A DNA stretch of 64,000 nucleotides, taken from Bacteroidales bacterium (GTDB taxonomy: Bacteria; Bacteroidota; Bacteroidia; Bacteroidales; P3). The DNA is taken from NCBI GenBank assembly GCA_017439185.1, contig JAFRTM010000013.1, positions 62,001 to 126,000 of the forward strand, read 5' to 3'. The number at the start of each line of letters is the position of its first letter. Positions within the stretch are counted from its first letter, which is position 1. Below are positions 1 through 6,714 of the stretch, piece after piece. Under the pieces are notes generated by a model, which saw nothing but the letters and a program-made list of their open reading frames with translations, did not search any database and was not told the origin of the DNA. Made by a program: the position numbers and the translations under genes.

Positions 1-1
1 C

Positions 2-1363
2 GATAGTGGCAAGATATTCAAGGACTTGGAGAAAGAGGAGTATAAGGATTGCTTTGTGGTGTGCGACTTTCTGTTCTCGTACAGGCACAGAGGGGACTTC
101 GGGCGGCTGCAGAAGAAGGGAGAGTGCGGGAACGCCGGATTGCTGTTCACGTGGGAGGAGCCGCTGAAGTTTTACAAGGCCTACGGAGAGAAGGTGGTGG
201 AGAAGCCGATAATATGGGTGCCGGAGCGATTCCCGAAAGACGCCAAGAGGATTGACGTGGACATAGAGAACAGATTTCTGGAGGATTACGAGTGCTTCAA
301 CGTGGTGGCGAAAGTGGAGGGGAGGAGGCACGACAGCTGTTATGTGTTCACGGCGCACTACGACCATCTGGGGAACTTGGGGAAGAAGGTGTATTACGCA
401 GGCGCGAACGACAACGCGTCGGGAGTGGCGGCGATAGTGACGCTGGCGGCCTATTACGCGAAAGAGAAGCCCGAATGGGACATGTATTTCATAGCGTTCT
501 CGGGAGAAGACGCGAACCTGAGAGGGTCGGAATGGTATGTGGGGCATCCTACGGTGGATCTTAAGGAGATAAAATATCTGTTCAACCTGGACATGATAGG
601 CGACAATAACCCGGTGCAGTACTGCGAAGTGAGCGACGAAGGGCTGAAAGGCTACGAGCAGATGGAGCGGCTGAACGAGCAGAACGGCTATTTCAAGGGC
701 CTCAACCGTGGGAAGTCGGGAGAGAACAGCGACCACTACCCATTTGCGGTGAAGGGAGTGCCGTGTATCCTGTTCGAAAACGAGGGTGGCGACGCGTTCA
801 AGTATTACCACACCGTTTACGACACGTACGAGAGAGGAGAGTTCGGCACCTACGAGCCGATATTCAGGATAGTGAGAGACTTTGTGGAGAGTTACGGAGC
901 GCAAGTGGAAGGAGGTTACAGATACCAGCACGGATGGGAATATGACACCAAAGAGGGGCACATAAAGGTGCATGAAGTCGGCACGATGACCTTCGGAAAA
1001 GAAGGAAAGGCGATGGACTGTGCAGTGCAGGAGTACACGATGAAGCTGAACGAGGGAGGAGAAGTGAAGTGGACCTTTTACTATGCGAGCCCGAGCAAAT
1101 GGAGAGTGGAAGGAGACGACTTCTATTTTGCCGGAGAGGAGAAGACATTCAAGATGGAGGTGAAAGAGAGCACGGTGAAAGGCTGCAGCGAGGAGAGAGG
1201 GCGAGAGCTGGCACAGAAGATAATCGAGAGCGTGAGGAGTTCGATAGGGAGAGAGATAAAGTTCAAGATGACCAAGCTGACGAGTAAAGAGCTGCGGTGG
1301 AGCTACACATACGGCGACGGACATACGGACACGTGGGAATTCTACAGGAACAGAAGACAATGA
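2..1363 (+). CDS. M28-family zinc metallopeptidase, 5'-truncated by window edge
   Basis: The reading frame is open from base 2, so the true start lies outside the window; the first in-frame start-like codon (TTG at 26) is probably internal. The protein has the ordered metal-binding motifs of family M28 aminopeptidases: TAHYDHLG, GANDNASG, FSGEDANLRGS, NLDMIGD and YYHTVYDT, giving two His, two Asp and a Glu in the expected places for a co-catalytic di-zinc site. Known members remove N-terminal residues from peptides and are usually exported in Bacteroidales; the signal peptide cannot be checked because the N-terminus is missing. About 150 residues follow the last ligand and match no domain I recognise. 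The gene is rich in AGA/AGG and GGA codons. The family call is firm; substrate is unknown. Confidence 0.9.
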   Translation, partial: DSGKIFKDLEKEEYKDCFVVCDFLFSYRHRGDFGRLQKKGECGNAGLLFTWEEPLKFYKAYGEKVVEKPIIWVPERFPKDAKRIDVDIENRFLEDYECFNVVAKVEGRRHDSCYVFTAHYDHLGNLGKKVYYAGANDNASGVAAIVTLAAYYAKEKPEWDMYFIAFSGEDANLRGSEWYVGHPTVDLKEIKYLFNLDMIGDNNPVQYCEVSDEGLKGYEQMERLNEQNGYFKGLNRGKSGENSDHYPFAVKGVPCILFENEGGDAFKYYHTVYDTYERGEFGTYEPIFRIVRDFVESYGAQVEGGYRYQHGWEYDTKEGHIKVHEVGTMTFGKEGKAMDCAVQEYTMKLNEGGEVKWTFYYASPSKWRVEGDDFYFAGEEKTFKMEVKESTVKGCSEERGRELAQKIIESVRSSIGREIKFKMTKLTSKELRWSYTYGDGHTDTWEFYRNRRQ

Positions 1364-1517
1364 AGAGATACCGGATGGAGCTGGGTTTGCGTTGTGCCAC
1401 CTGATTTCGGGGACTTGGGGACAGTGGCGTAGAACGATATTAGGGAAAATCGGGAAGAGGGGGCAATAAAAAGAGGGATTTGACGTTAATAACAAAGAAA
1501 ACAAAAATAAAAAGATT

Positions 1518-2321
1518 ATGACAGAACTGCTTATCCTTTTGGGAGTGTCGCTGCTGGTGTCGGCAGTGGGGTGGAAATATTTCATATACTTTTTCAGCCT
1601 GGGTTATGGCTATGGCGTCACGGCCTTGGCGGTGGCACTGCTGGTGATGTTCAGAGAGACGCTGACGTGGCCCACAGTGGCATTGTGTACGCTGCTTATA
1701 GTGTTCGGATGCCGTCTGGGGACCTATCTCCTCGTGAGAGAGAGGAAAGCGGCGGCCTATCGCAAGATACTGTACGACCCGTCGTTGCAGAAGAAGAAAC
1801 CGATAGGAGTGATACTGACGGTGTGGGTGTTCTGCGCACTGCTGTATGTGCTGCAGGTAAGTCCGGTGGCGTTCAGGATGATGAATGCGGATAAAGGAGT
1901 GGAAGTCAACGACCTGTGGGCATGGATAGGAGCCGGCCTTATGGCGTGCGGGATACTGCTTGAAGCCCTTAGCGACATGCAGAAATCGGCAGCCAAGAAG
2001 AAAAACCCCAAGAGGTTTGTGGACAGTGGGCTGTATAGGGTGGTGAGATGTCCCAACTATCTGGGCGAAGTGGTGATCTGGACCGGAGCGCTGGTAAGCG
2101 GCATAGGAGCCGGACTGGCGGTGTGGCATTGGGTGATAGTGGCGTTAGGATATATCGGGATAGTGTATGTGATGTTCAGCGGAGCGCGGAGGCTGGAACT
2201 GAGGCAAGACGAGGTTTACGGCGGAGATCCAGAATACCAAGCCTACAAGAAACGCACGCCGATACTGCTGCCGCTGATACCGATAAAGAGTTTGGCGAAA
2301 TACAAGTGGTTGCAGGCGTAG
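1518..2321 (+). CDS. DUF1295 / steroid 5-alpha-reductase-like membrane protein
   Basis: This 267-residue protein is mostly hydrophobic, with about six to seven membrane segments. Its C-terminal half carries the family signature GLYRVVRCPNYLGE followed by W and a hydrophobic segment, then a tail with an E-x-Y-G-x-Y-x-x-Y-K-K-R-T motif. These are typical of the DUF1295 branch of 3-oxo-5-alpha-steroid 4-dehydrogenase-like and isoprenylcysteine methyltransferase-like integral membrane enzymes. The bacterial substrate is not established. It starts 154 bases after the peptidase gene and ends 26 bases before sodB, so it may share a transcript with sodB. No convincing promoter was seen directly upstream. 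Confidence 0.8.
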   Translation: MTELLILLGVSLLVSAVGWKYFIYFFSLGYGYGVTALAVALLVMFRETLTWPTVALCTLLIVFGCRLGTYLLVRERKAAAYRKILYDPSLQKKKPIGVILTVWVFCALLYVLQVSPVAFRMMNADKGVEVNDLWAWIGAGLMACGILLEALSDMQKSAAKKKNPKRFVDSGLYRVVRCPNYLGEVVIWTGALVSGIGAGLAVWHWVIVALGYIGIVYVMFSGARRLELRQDEVYGGDPEYQAYKKRTPILLPLIPIKSLAKYKWLQA

Positions 2322-2347
2322 TAGATGAACAACAATAACATACCGAT

Positions 2348-2938
2348 ATGAAAGAAATGATGCCAGAGAACGGGCAGTTTGCAATGCCCGCGCTGAAGTA
2401 CGAGGAGCTCCCCGGAGCCATCAGCAAGGAAACCCTCACGTTCCACCACGGGAAACACCTGAAAGCCTACGTGGACAATATGAACAAAATGATTGCCGGC
2501 AGCGGACTGGAAGGAAAACCGTTGACCGAGGTGGTGAAGAAAGCCGAAGGAGGGTTGTTCAACAATGCCGGACAGGTGTTGAACCATGCAATGTATTTTG
2601 CCCAGTTCTCCACAAGTCCCAAGGAACCGAGCGAGGCGTTTAAGAGCCGGGTGGCAAAAGATTTCGGCTCGTTTGACGCTTTCAAGAAAGAGTTTGAGAC
2701 GAAAGGAGCCACCCTTTTCGGAAGCGGCTGGGTGTGGCTTTCGGCCGACGGAGAGGGCAAGCTGGTCATCACGCAGCATAAGAATGCCGAGAACTCGGTC
2801 ACCGAGGGATTGACACCGCTGCTGACCTTTGACGTGTGGGAACATGCCTACTATCTCGACTACCAAAACAGGAGAGCCGACTATCTGGCGGCCCTGTGGC
2901 AGTATGTGGATTGGGCGGAAGTGGAAAGCCGACTCTAA
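2348..2938 (+). CDS. sodB: Superoxide dismutase, Fe/Mn family
   Basis: This 196-residue protein, a normal length for the family, converts superoxide to hydrogen peroxide and oxygen in the cytoplasm. The four metal ligands are visible: His in FHHGKHLKAYVD, His in VLNHAMYF, and Asp and His in DVWEHAYYLDYQN. A Gln sits in NNAGQVLNH, the place used by iron-type enzymes, so an iron or cambialistic enzyme is more likely than a strict manganese one; that part is inference. The stop codon overlaps the stop of the convergent cation transporter gene by four bases, leaving no room for a terminator between them. Confidence 0.96.
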   Translation: MKEMMPENGQFAMPALKYEELPGAISKETLTFHHGKHLKAYVDNMNKMIAGSGLEGKPLTEVVKKAEGGLFNNAGQVLNHAMYFAQFSTSPKEPSEAFKSRVAKDFGSFDAFKKEFETKGATLFGSGWVWLSADGEGKLVITQHKNAENSVTEGLTPLLTFDVWEHAYYLDYQNRRADYLAALWQYVDWAEVESRL

Positions 2939-3834
2939 GAGAGAGGAGCTGCTTTGGTGGGCTCCACGTGGAGAGTGATGTGAGTGTGAGAGCCGAAGCG
3001 TTGTTTGAGAGCCTGCTCGATTTCGCGTGTGCGGTCGTGGGAGACAGAGAGAGGCAGGTTGCCATCCATGCGGATATGAAGTTCGATGGCGATATGGTTG
3101 CCTATGCGGCGAGTGCGTAGGTTGTGGGGGTCGCAGACGTCGGGGAAAGAGGAGACAATGCGGATGATTTCGTTTTCGGTCTCTTCGGGAAGAGAGGCTT
3201 CCATAAGTTCGTTGAGGCCCTGCTTGAGGAGTTTGTAAGCCACTCGTAGGATGAAGATAGCCACGACGAGAGAGGCGAGAGGGTCGAGGACCGTCCAGCG
3301 GTGGCCGAGGAATATGGCGCCGGCGATACCTACAAGAGTGCCAAGAGAAGAGAGAGCGTCGCTGCGGTGGTGCCAAGCATTGGCACGTACAGCCGGGGAA
3401 TCGAGAGCTCTGGCTTTGCGGATGGTGTATTGGTAAACAAGTTCCTTTACGACGATGGAGGCGAGTGCAGCCCAGAGGGCGATCATTGCCGGGGCACGCA
3501 GTTCGCCGCCGTGGAACCAGAAGATGAGCGAGACGACGGCTTTGTAGGCGATGCCCACTGCTACGGCAGCCAGTGCGAGACCCACGATGGCGGTGGCCAG
3601 AGTTTCGTATTTCCCGTGGCCGTAGTCGTGGTCGCGGTCGGCGGGCTTGCTGCTGATTTTGACGAAGAGGAGCACCACGGCATCGGTGGCGAGGTCAGAA
3701 AGAGAATGGACAGCATCGGCAGTCATAGCCGCGCTGTGGCCGAGGATGCCGGCTACGAACTTGAAGACGGTCAGCAAGATGTTGGCGGCGGAGCCTACGA
3801 GAGTGACCTTGTATATCTCGCGTTCGCGGTTCAT
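2935..3834 (-). CDS. Cation diffusion facilitator family transporter
   Basis: This 299-residue inner-membrane protein has the features of CDF zinc/iron/cobalt exporters. The N-terminal membrane bundle contains the metal-site motif HSLSDLATD, a second one HHRSDALSS lies in the later membrane segments, and a loop has HDYGHGKYE. About 90 residues at the C-terminus form the cytoplasmic domain, with His residues in SFPDVCDPHNLRTRRIGNH and ITLHVEP. Members use the proton gradient to export divalent cations. It follows the dipeptidase gene by five bases on the same strand, so the two are cotranscribed. The metal is not predictable from sequence alone; zinc or iron is most likely. Confidence 0.94.
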   Translation of the reverse strand: MNREREIYKVTLVGSAANILLTVFKFVAGILGHSAAMTADAVHSLSDLATDAVVLLFVKISSKPADRDHDYGHGKYETLATAIVGLALAAVAVGIAYKAVVSLIFWFHGGELRAPAMIALWAALASIVVKELVYQYTIRKARALDSPAVRANAWHHRSDALSSLGTLVGIAGAIFLGHRWTVLDPLASLVVAIFILRVAYKLLKQGLNELMEASLPEETENEIIRIVSSFPDVCDPHNLRTRRIGNHIAIELHIRMDGNLPLSVSHDRTREIEQALKQRFGSHTHITLHVEPTKAAPLS

Positions 3835-3839
3835 GAGTG

Positions 3840-4616
3840 TTATTCAGTACGCTTGACGGGGAACTGGAAGTAGGTGTCGGGGAAGGGCTCGTTGGCGAGG
3901 GTGAAGTGCCACCATTCGCATTCGTAGGGTTTGAAGCCGTGTTTGAGCATGGCCTTACGGAGAATCATGCGGTTAGCGAACTGCTCGCGAGAGAGAGTGT
4001 CGTTGGGGCGATATTGCTGGTTGTCGGGGTTTCCTCCGCAGGTGGGGTGGCTTTCGGTGCCGAACCAGTCGAAGGGAGAGCCCATGTCCACCTCTTTGCC
4101 GGAGGCCATGTCGAAGAGAGTGAGGTCAACCGTGGAGCCGCGGGAGTGGCTGCTGCGCGTGGCTATGTAGTCGAGTTCGAAGAGACGGCTTTTGTCGACG
4201 TTAGGGTAGAAGTATTGGCGCATAAGAGTGTCGTTGAGTTCTTTGCCCCAGCGTACGAAGTGGTCGACGGCGGCTTGAGGACGGTAGGCGTCGTAGATCT
4301 TGATGCGGTAGCCCATGGCGAGGAGTTCGTCGCTTACGGCTTTGAGGCTGTCGGCTGCGACCCGGGTAAGGAGAGCCGTGGGTTCGTCGTAGCCGTCGAT
4401 GCGACGGCCGATGAAGTTGTAGGAGCTGTGGTAGCGTATTTCGAGAATGGCGTCGGGGACGATGTCGGTGATGCAGACGAAGTCGTAAGTTGCAGAGACT
4501 GCGGAGGAGTCGGCTGGAGCTTCAGTTGCCGGAGGGATGGGTTGGCTGTTCTGCCGGCAGGCGGCAAAGGACAGAGAGAGCAGGGCCGCGAGGGCGATAA
4601 GGGTTGTATGTTTCAT
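3840..4616 (-). CDS. VanX/DdpX-type D-alanyl-D-alanine dipeptidase, probable lipoprotein
   Basis: This 258-residue protein has an N-terminal signal ending FAAC, a relaxed lipobox, so it is probably a lipoprotein. The catalytic core has the peptidase M15D zinc motifs SSHSRGSTVD (His and Asp ligands), E and WWH in YECEWWHF, and the upstream conserved YDAYRPQ. Enzymes of this family cleave free D-Ala-D-Ala. Unlike cytoplasmic VanX of resistance operons, this one is exported, which points to recycling of wall-derived dipeptide rather than vancomycin resistance; no vanH or vanA partner is nearby. A promoter of the TATCTTTG type lies 48 bases upstream. It heads a two-gene unit with the cation transporter. 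Confidence 0.92.
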   Translation of the reverse strand: MKHTTLIALAALLSLSFAACRQNSQPIPPATEAPADSSAVSATYDFVCITDIVPDAILEIRYHSSYNFIGRRIDGYDEPTALLTRVAADSLKAVSDELLAMGYRIKIYDAYRPQAAVDHFVRWGKELNDTLMRQYFYPNVDKSRLFELDYIATRSSHSRGSTVDLTLFDMASGKEVDMGSPFDWFGTESHPTCGGNPDNQQYRPNDTLSREQFANRMILRKAMLKHGFKPYECEWWHFTLANEPFPDTYFQFPVKRTE

Positions 4617-4663
4617 AATATATAAGGTATTATTATATGAATAAGTGTCTCAGAAACGAAATG

Positions 4664-4671
4664 CAAAGATA
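4664..4671 (-). promoter_or_regulatory. -7 box TATCTTTG for the dipeptidase gene
   Basis: On the minus strand this reads TATCTTTG, a perfect match to the Bacteroidota TAnnTTTG element, 48 bases before the dipeptidase start. The -33 element is weak. Confidence 0.6.
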
Positions 4672-4735
4672 CGAAAAATTTTTATTTACACAGTTTTTAG
4701 CGGGAGAAAGATAAAGGAGTGCGGCGAGGAGGAGT

Positions 4736-4780
4736 CGGGAGAAAGCAAACAAGGAGCATCCTTGCGGAATACTCCTTGCT
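4736..4780 (-). terminator. Rho-independent terminator after the small lipoprotein gene
   Basis: On the minus strand, just after the lipoprotein stop codon, a stem begins AGCAAGGAGTATTCC, is capped by a GCAA tetraloop, and closes with GGATGCTCCTTG, followed by TTTGCTTT. The stem is about 12 pairs with one bulge and one G-T wobble. It would end the lipoprotein transcript before the dipeptidase promoter. Confidence 0.72.
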
Positions 4781-4802
4781 GATTGGATGGGCAGAGCGCC
4801 GG

Positions 4803-5339
4803 TTAGTTGGCGTTCCAGTATTCTACCTCGTTCTCGGGGACATAGCCTTTGAGGGCGAAGGTCTTGCCGTCGAGGAACTCGCCGGACATCTCGAGGATGA
4901 ATCCGTCGGAGGTGGAGTGTGTGGCGGTGAAGGTGCCGGAGGCGAAGCAGGACTTGCCGTCGTACTCGGTGCCGTTCAGGGAGCCGAAGAGAGGATTGCC
5001 TTCGAGTTGGGCGATGAAGTCGCCGTCGGGACCGCAATACATGTAGGAGAACTGGTTGGAACCCACGACAGAGGTGGGATTGGCGAGGTCGATGGTCTTG
5101 CCGACGAGAGGAGTGCCGATGTCGAAACGGATGGTGAAGGAGTTGTCGGCAGGGATGAAATCGACATAATGGGCTCCGACATCGCCGTCGGTAGCAGGAC
5201 GGACAGCCAGATGGGCGGCGAGTTCAACTATTTCGCCGTTGAGGGAGACCTGGTTGTTCTCGAGTTTGTCGAGGGGGTCTTTTTTGCAGCCGGCAAAGAG
5301 GAGAGCCACTGCGACGCATAAGAATGCAAATTTTTTCAT
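4803..5339 (-). CDS. Small lipoprotein of unknown function
   Basis: This 178-residue protein starts with a short signal peptide and a clear lipobox, LFAGCKKD, so it is a lipoprotein. The mature part is rich in beta-prone stretches (SFTIRFDIG, SGTFTATHSTSDGFILEMSG, KTFALKGYVPE) and looks like one beta-sandwich or lipocalin-like domain. I do not recognise the family. It is a single-gene unit: a terminator hairpin follows it, and a 480-base repeat-bearing gap precedes it. Confidence 0.75.
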   Translation of the reverse strand: MKKFAFLCVAVALLFAGCKKDPLDKLENNQVSLNGEIVELAAHLAVRPATDGDVGAHYVDFIPADNSFTIRFDIGTPLVGKTIDLANPTSVVGSNQFSYMYCGPDGDFIAQLEGNPLFGSLNGTEYDGKSCFASGTFTATHSTSDGFILEMSGEFLDGKTFALKGYVPENEVEYWNAN

Positions 5340-5736
5340 TGTCTTTAGGTGTTTGTTTGTTATCGTGAAAAATTAATCGCCAATAATAACGGCGAAAAGA
5401 GGGAGTTTATTGTGAGGGAGGGGGAATTTTTATGTTTTGCGCTTCGGCAAGACATTATCTTGGCTTTGCTTCGCAAGACCCATTCTTGACTCGACATAAG
5501 AATAAATTCTTCTGTACTCGTTTTTGAATGGGGCCGGCAATGTAAGCAAGCTTTCATTGCTCTCGCTTTTCGATAACGTTGATTTATGTTTTTACACTTG
5601 CGTGTAAGACGTTTTGCGCTTCGGTAAGACGTTTCCTTGACTGGGCATACAAACAAGTTTATCAGTTCTTGTTTTTCGGAAACGTGGAAATCGATGGCAA
5701 GAGATTGATAATATGACGTTTATGGATGGTGTAATT
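5340..5736. other. Intergenic stretch with repeats, no gene seen
   Basis: No convincing gene lies here. It holds dispersed repeat C and, at about 5608-5685, a second related unit beginning TTTTGCGCTTCGGTAAGACG, which parallels TTTTGCGCTTCGGCAAGACA at about 5434. Short open frames here translate repeat sequence only. Confidence 0.6.
5464..5565 (+). repeat. Dispersed intergenic repeat C, copy 1
   Basis: About 100 bases closely match 36344-36446, including the blocks TTTTGCTTCGCAAGACCCAT (first base differs here), TCGACATAA, TTCTGTACTCG and GGCAATG. Read on the minus strand, both copies encode a similar peptide containing HCRPHSKTSTE, which is why open frames appear here. Confidence 0.75.
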
Positions 5737-5842
5737 TTTTTTGATAAAAGTTGGGTGAAGGGCAATTTTTGAACAAAGTTAAATAGCTGATACATAAGAC
5801 ACAAATAGGTATCAACTCTATGTGAAGTCTAAGGTGGATTTA
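5737..5842 (+). repeat. Dispersed intergenic repeat B, copy 1
   Basis: This matches 44808-44914 and the reverse strand of 28316-28421. Shared blocks include TTTTTTGATAAAA, GCTGATA, GGACACAA/AGACACAA, AGGTATCAACTCTATG and TAAGTCTA or close variants. This copy lacks the promoter module that follows the other two. Confidence 0.75.
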
Positions 5843-5944
5843 ATTGAAAATTTTGAACTAGCAGAACTGGATTTTCTAGTAGAACTAGGGGTTATGATGG
5901 GTGATGTTTTTTATAGGACTAATATGGCTAATAAGACTTATGGG

Positions 5945-6003
5945 TCTGTTATAGAATTTATAGAAATCATAGAAACTATAAAATTTATAGAAACTATAGA
6001 TTT
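5945..6003 (+). repeat. AT-rich short tandem repeat
   Basis: A run of imperfect units built on ATAGAAACTATA and TTTATAGAA. It produces an open frame of 61 codons beginning in repeat B, which I do not regard as a gene. Confidence 0.6.
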
Positions 6004-6036
6004 ATGAAGAGGGAAATGTTAAATTTTGAAGGTAAT

Positions 6037-6067
6037 GTTGTGGATTTGAAAATAATGTGTATCTTTG
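6037..6067 (+). promoter_or_regulatory. Promoter of the candidate small RNA
   Basis: GTTG (TTTG-like) at 6037-6040 is followed after exactly 19 bases by TATCTTTG at 6060-6067, a near-perfect Bacteroidota promoter. Transcription would start about 6072-6076. No open frame of significant length begins within the next 270 bases. Confidence 0.7.
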
Positions 6068-6071
6068 CAGT

Positions 6072-6315
6072 CGCTTACGAGAGTGTGTAAGCATGCAAGA
6101 AAAGCATTTGTATTGGTCCACCTTACGAAATTCGCCAAAATTCGACCAAAGGACTGTAATACTGATGCCTATCAGCTTTCCTCATATGTATGATAATGTT
6201 ATCAAATACATATCGGTAAGCATAGGATAAGGTCAAGCTAGTTTCTATTTTGGTAAGGCATTTGGCGATGCCTGTAAGGTGTAGAACTAATCGACACGAG
6301 TTCTATGCTTTTTTC
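6072..6315 (+). ncRNA. Candidate structured small RNA, about 240 nt
   Basis: The stretch between a good promoter and a terminator has no credible frame but can fold extensively. Hairpin 1 pairs GCTTAC (6073-6078) with GTAAGC (6087-6092). A long hairpin spans 6168-6226: CCTAT/ATAGG, then GCTT/AAGC, CC/GG, ATATGTAT/ATACATAT and GATAA/TTATC. An eight-pair stem, CACCTTAC (6119-6126) with GTAAGGTG (6274-6281), could enclose the middle. GGCAT/ATGCC forms a small hairpin near 6258-6272. I see none of the conserved cores of tmRNA, RNase P RNA or SRP RNA. It could be a divergent 6S RNA, a new sRNA, or a leader of the following 113-residue gene. The structure was judged by eye. Confidence 0.5.
6281..6315 (+). 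terminator. Terminator of the candidate small RNA
   Basis: TAGAACT (6282-6288) pairs with AGTTCTA (6299-6305) across a ten-base loop, followed by TGCTTTTTTC. Seven pairs plus a U-rich tail fits an intrinsic terminator. It lies 27 bases before the GTG start of the next gene, so it could also act as an attenuator. Confidence 0.6.
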
Positions 6316-6342
6316 ACGTATGCCACAAACTGAGAACTCATA

Positions 6343-6684
6343 GTGGCAAAAAATTGTAAAATTATGGATTACATGAACAATTTCATTGAGAATCATTCAA
6401 GACGCGAATGGCATGAAATCAAAAGTATTCTGGATGTTTTAGAAAATTATGTTGAAAAAACAGTAAAAGGTTTCTTAAAAGAAAAAGGACTTGAAAACGA
6501 ATACGAATCCATAGAGAAAAAATCCAAGGAAAAAAATCCACAAAACGACTCACAATCCAGATTACATTACATTAGTGACTTACTGAATAATTGTGTTGAT
6601 AATGTCTCCAAACAAACAGGGAAAGATTATGACAATGTTTTTGATGAGCTGCAAGAGTTTTATGCGAGTAATGGTCATGTGTAA
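6343..6684 (+). CDS. Hypothetical protein, 113 residues, AT-rich
   Basis: A small, charged, probably helical cytoplasmic protein with no signal peptide. I do not recognise it. The frame opens with GTG at 6343; an ATG at 6364 (giving MDYMNNFIENHSRR) is a plausible alternative start. The sequence is Lys- and Glu-rich (KGFLKEKGLE, EKKSKEKNPQ) and the gene is clearly lower in GC than the surrounding housekeeping genes, which suggests acquisition. It lies between the candidate small RNA and a large surface-protein gene (30 bases downstream). A functional link to either is not shown. Confidence 0.5.
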   Translation: MAKNCKIMDYMNNFIENHSRREWHEIKSILDVLENYVEKTVKGFLKEKGLENEYESIEKKSKEKNPQNDSQSRLHYISDLLNNCVDNVSKQTGKDYDNVFDELQEFYASNGHV

Positions 6685-6714
6685 AAAATAAATCGTAATC
6701 CAAAACTAATAACA

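Noticed and set aside
5360-5656. Antisense frame with HCRPHSKTSTE, also in 36256-36456
   Set aside because: The similarity is explained by DNA repeat C; frames are short and lack start context. Kept as a finding about the repeat, not as a gene.
5822-6007. 61-codon open frame ending in FIEIIETIKFIETIDL
   Set aside because: It begins inside repeat B and ends in an AT-rich tandem repeat; no family features and no promoter facing it at a fitting distance.
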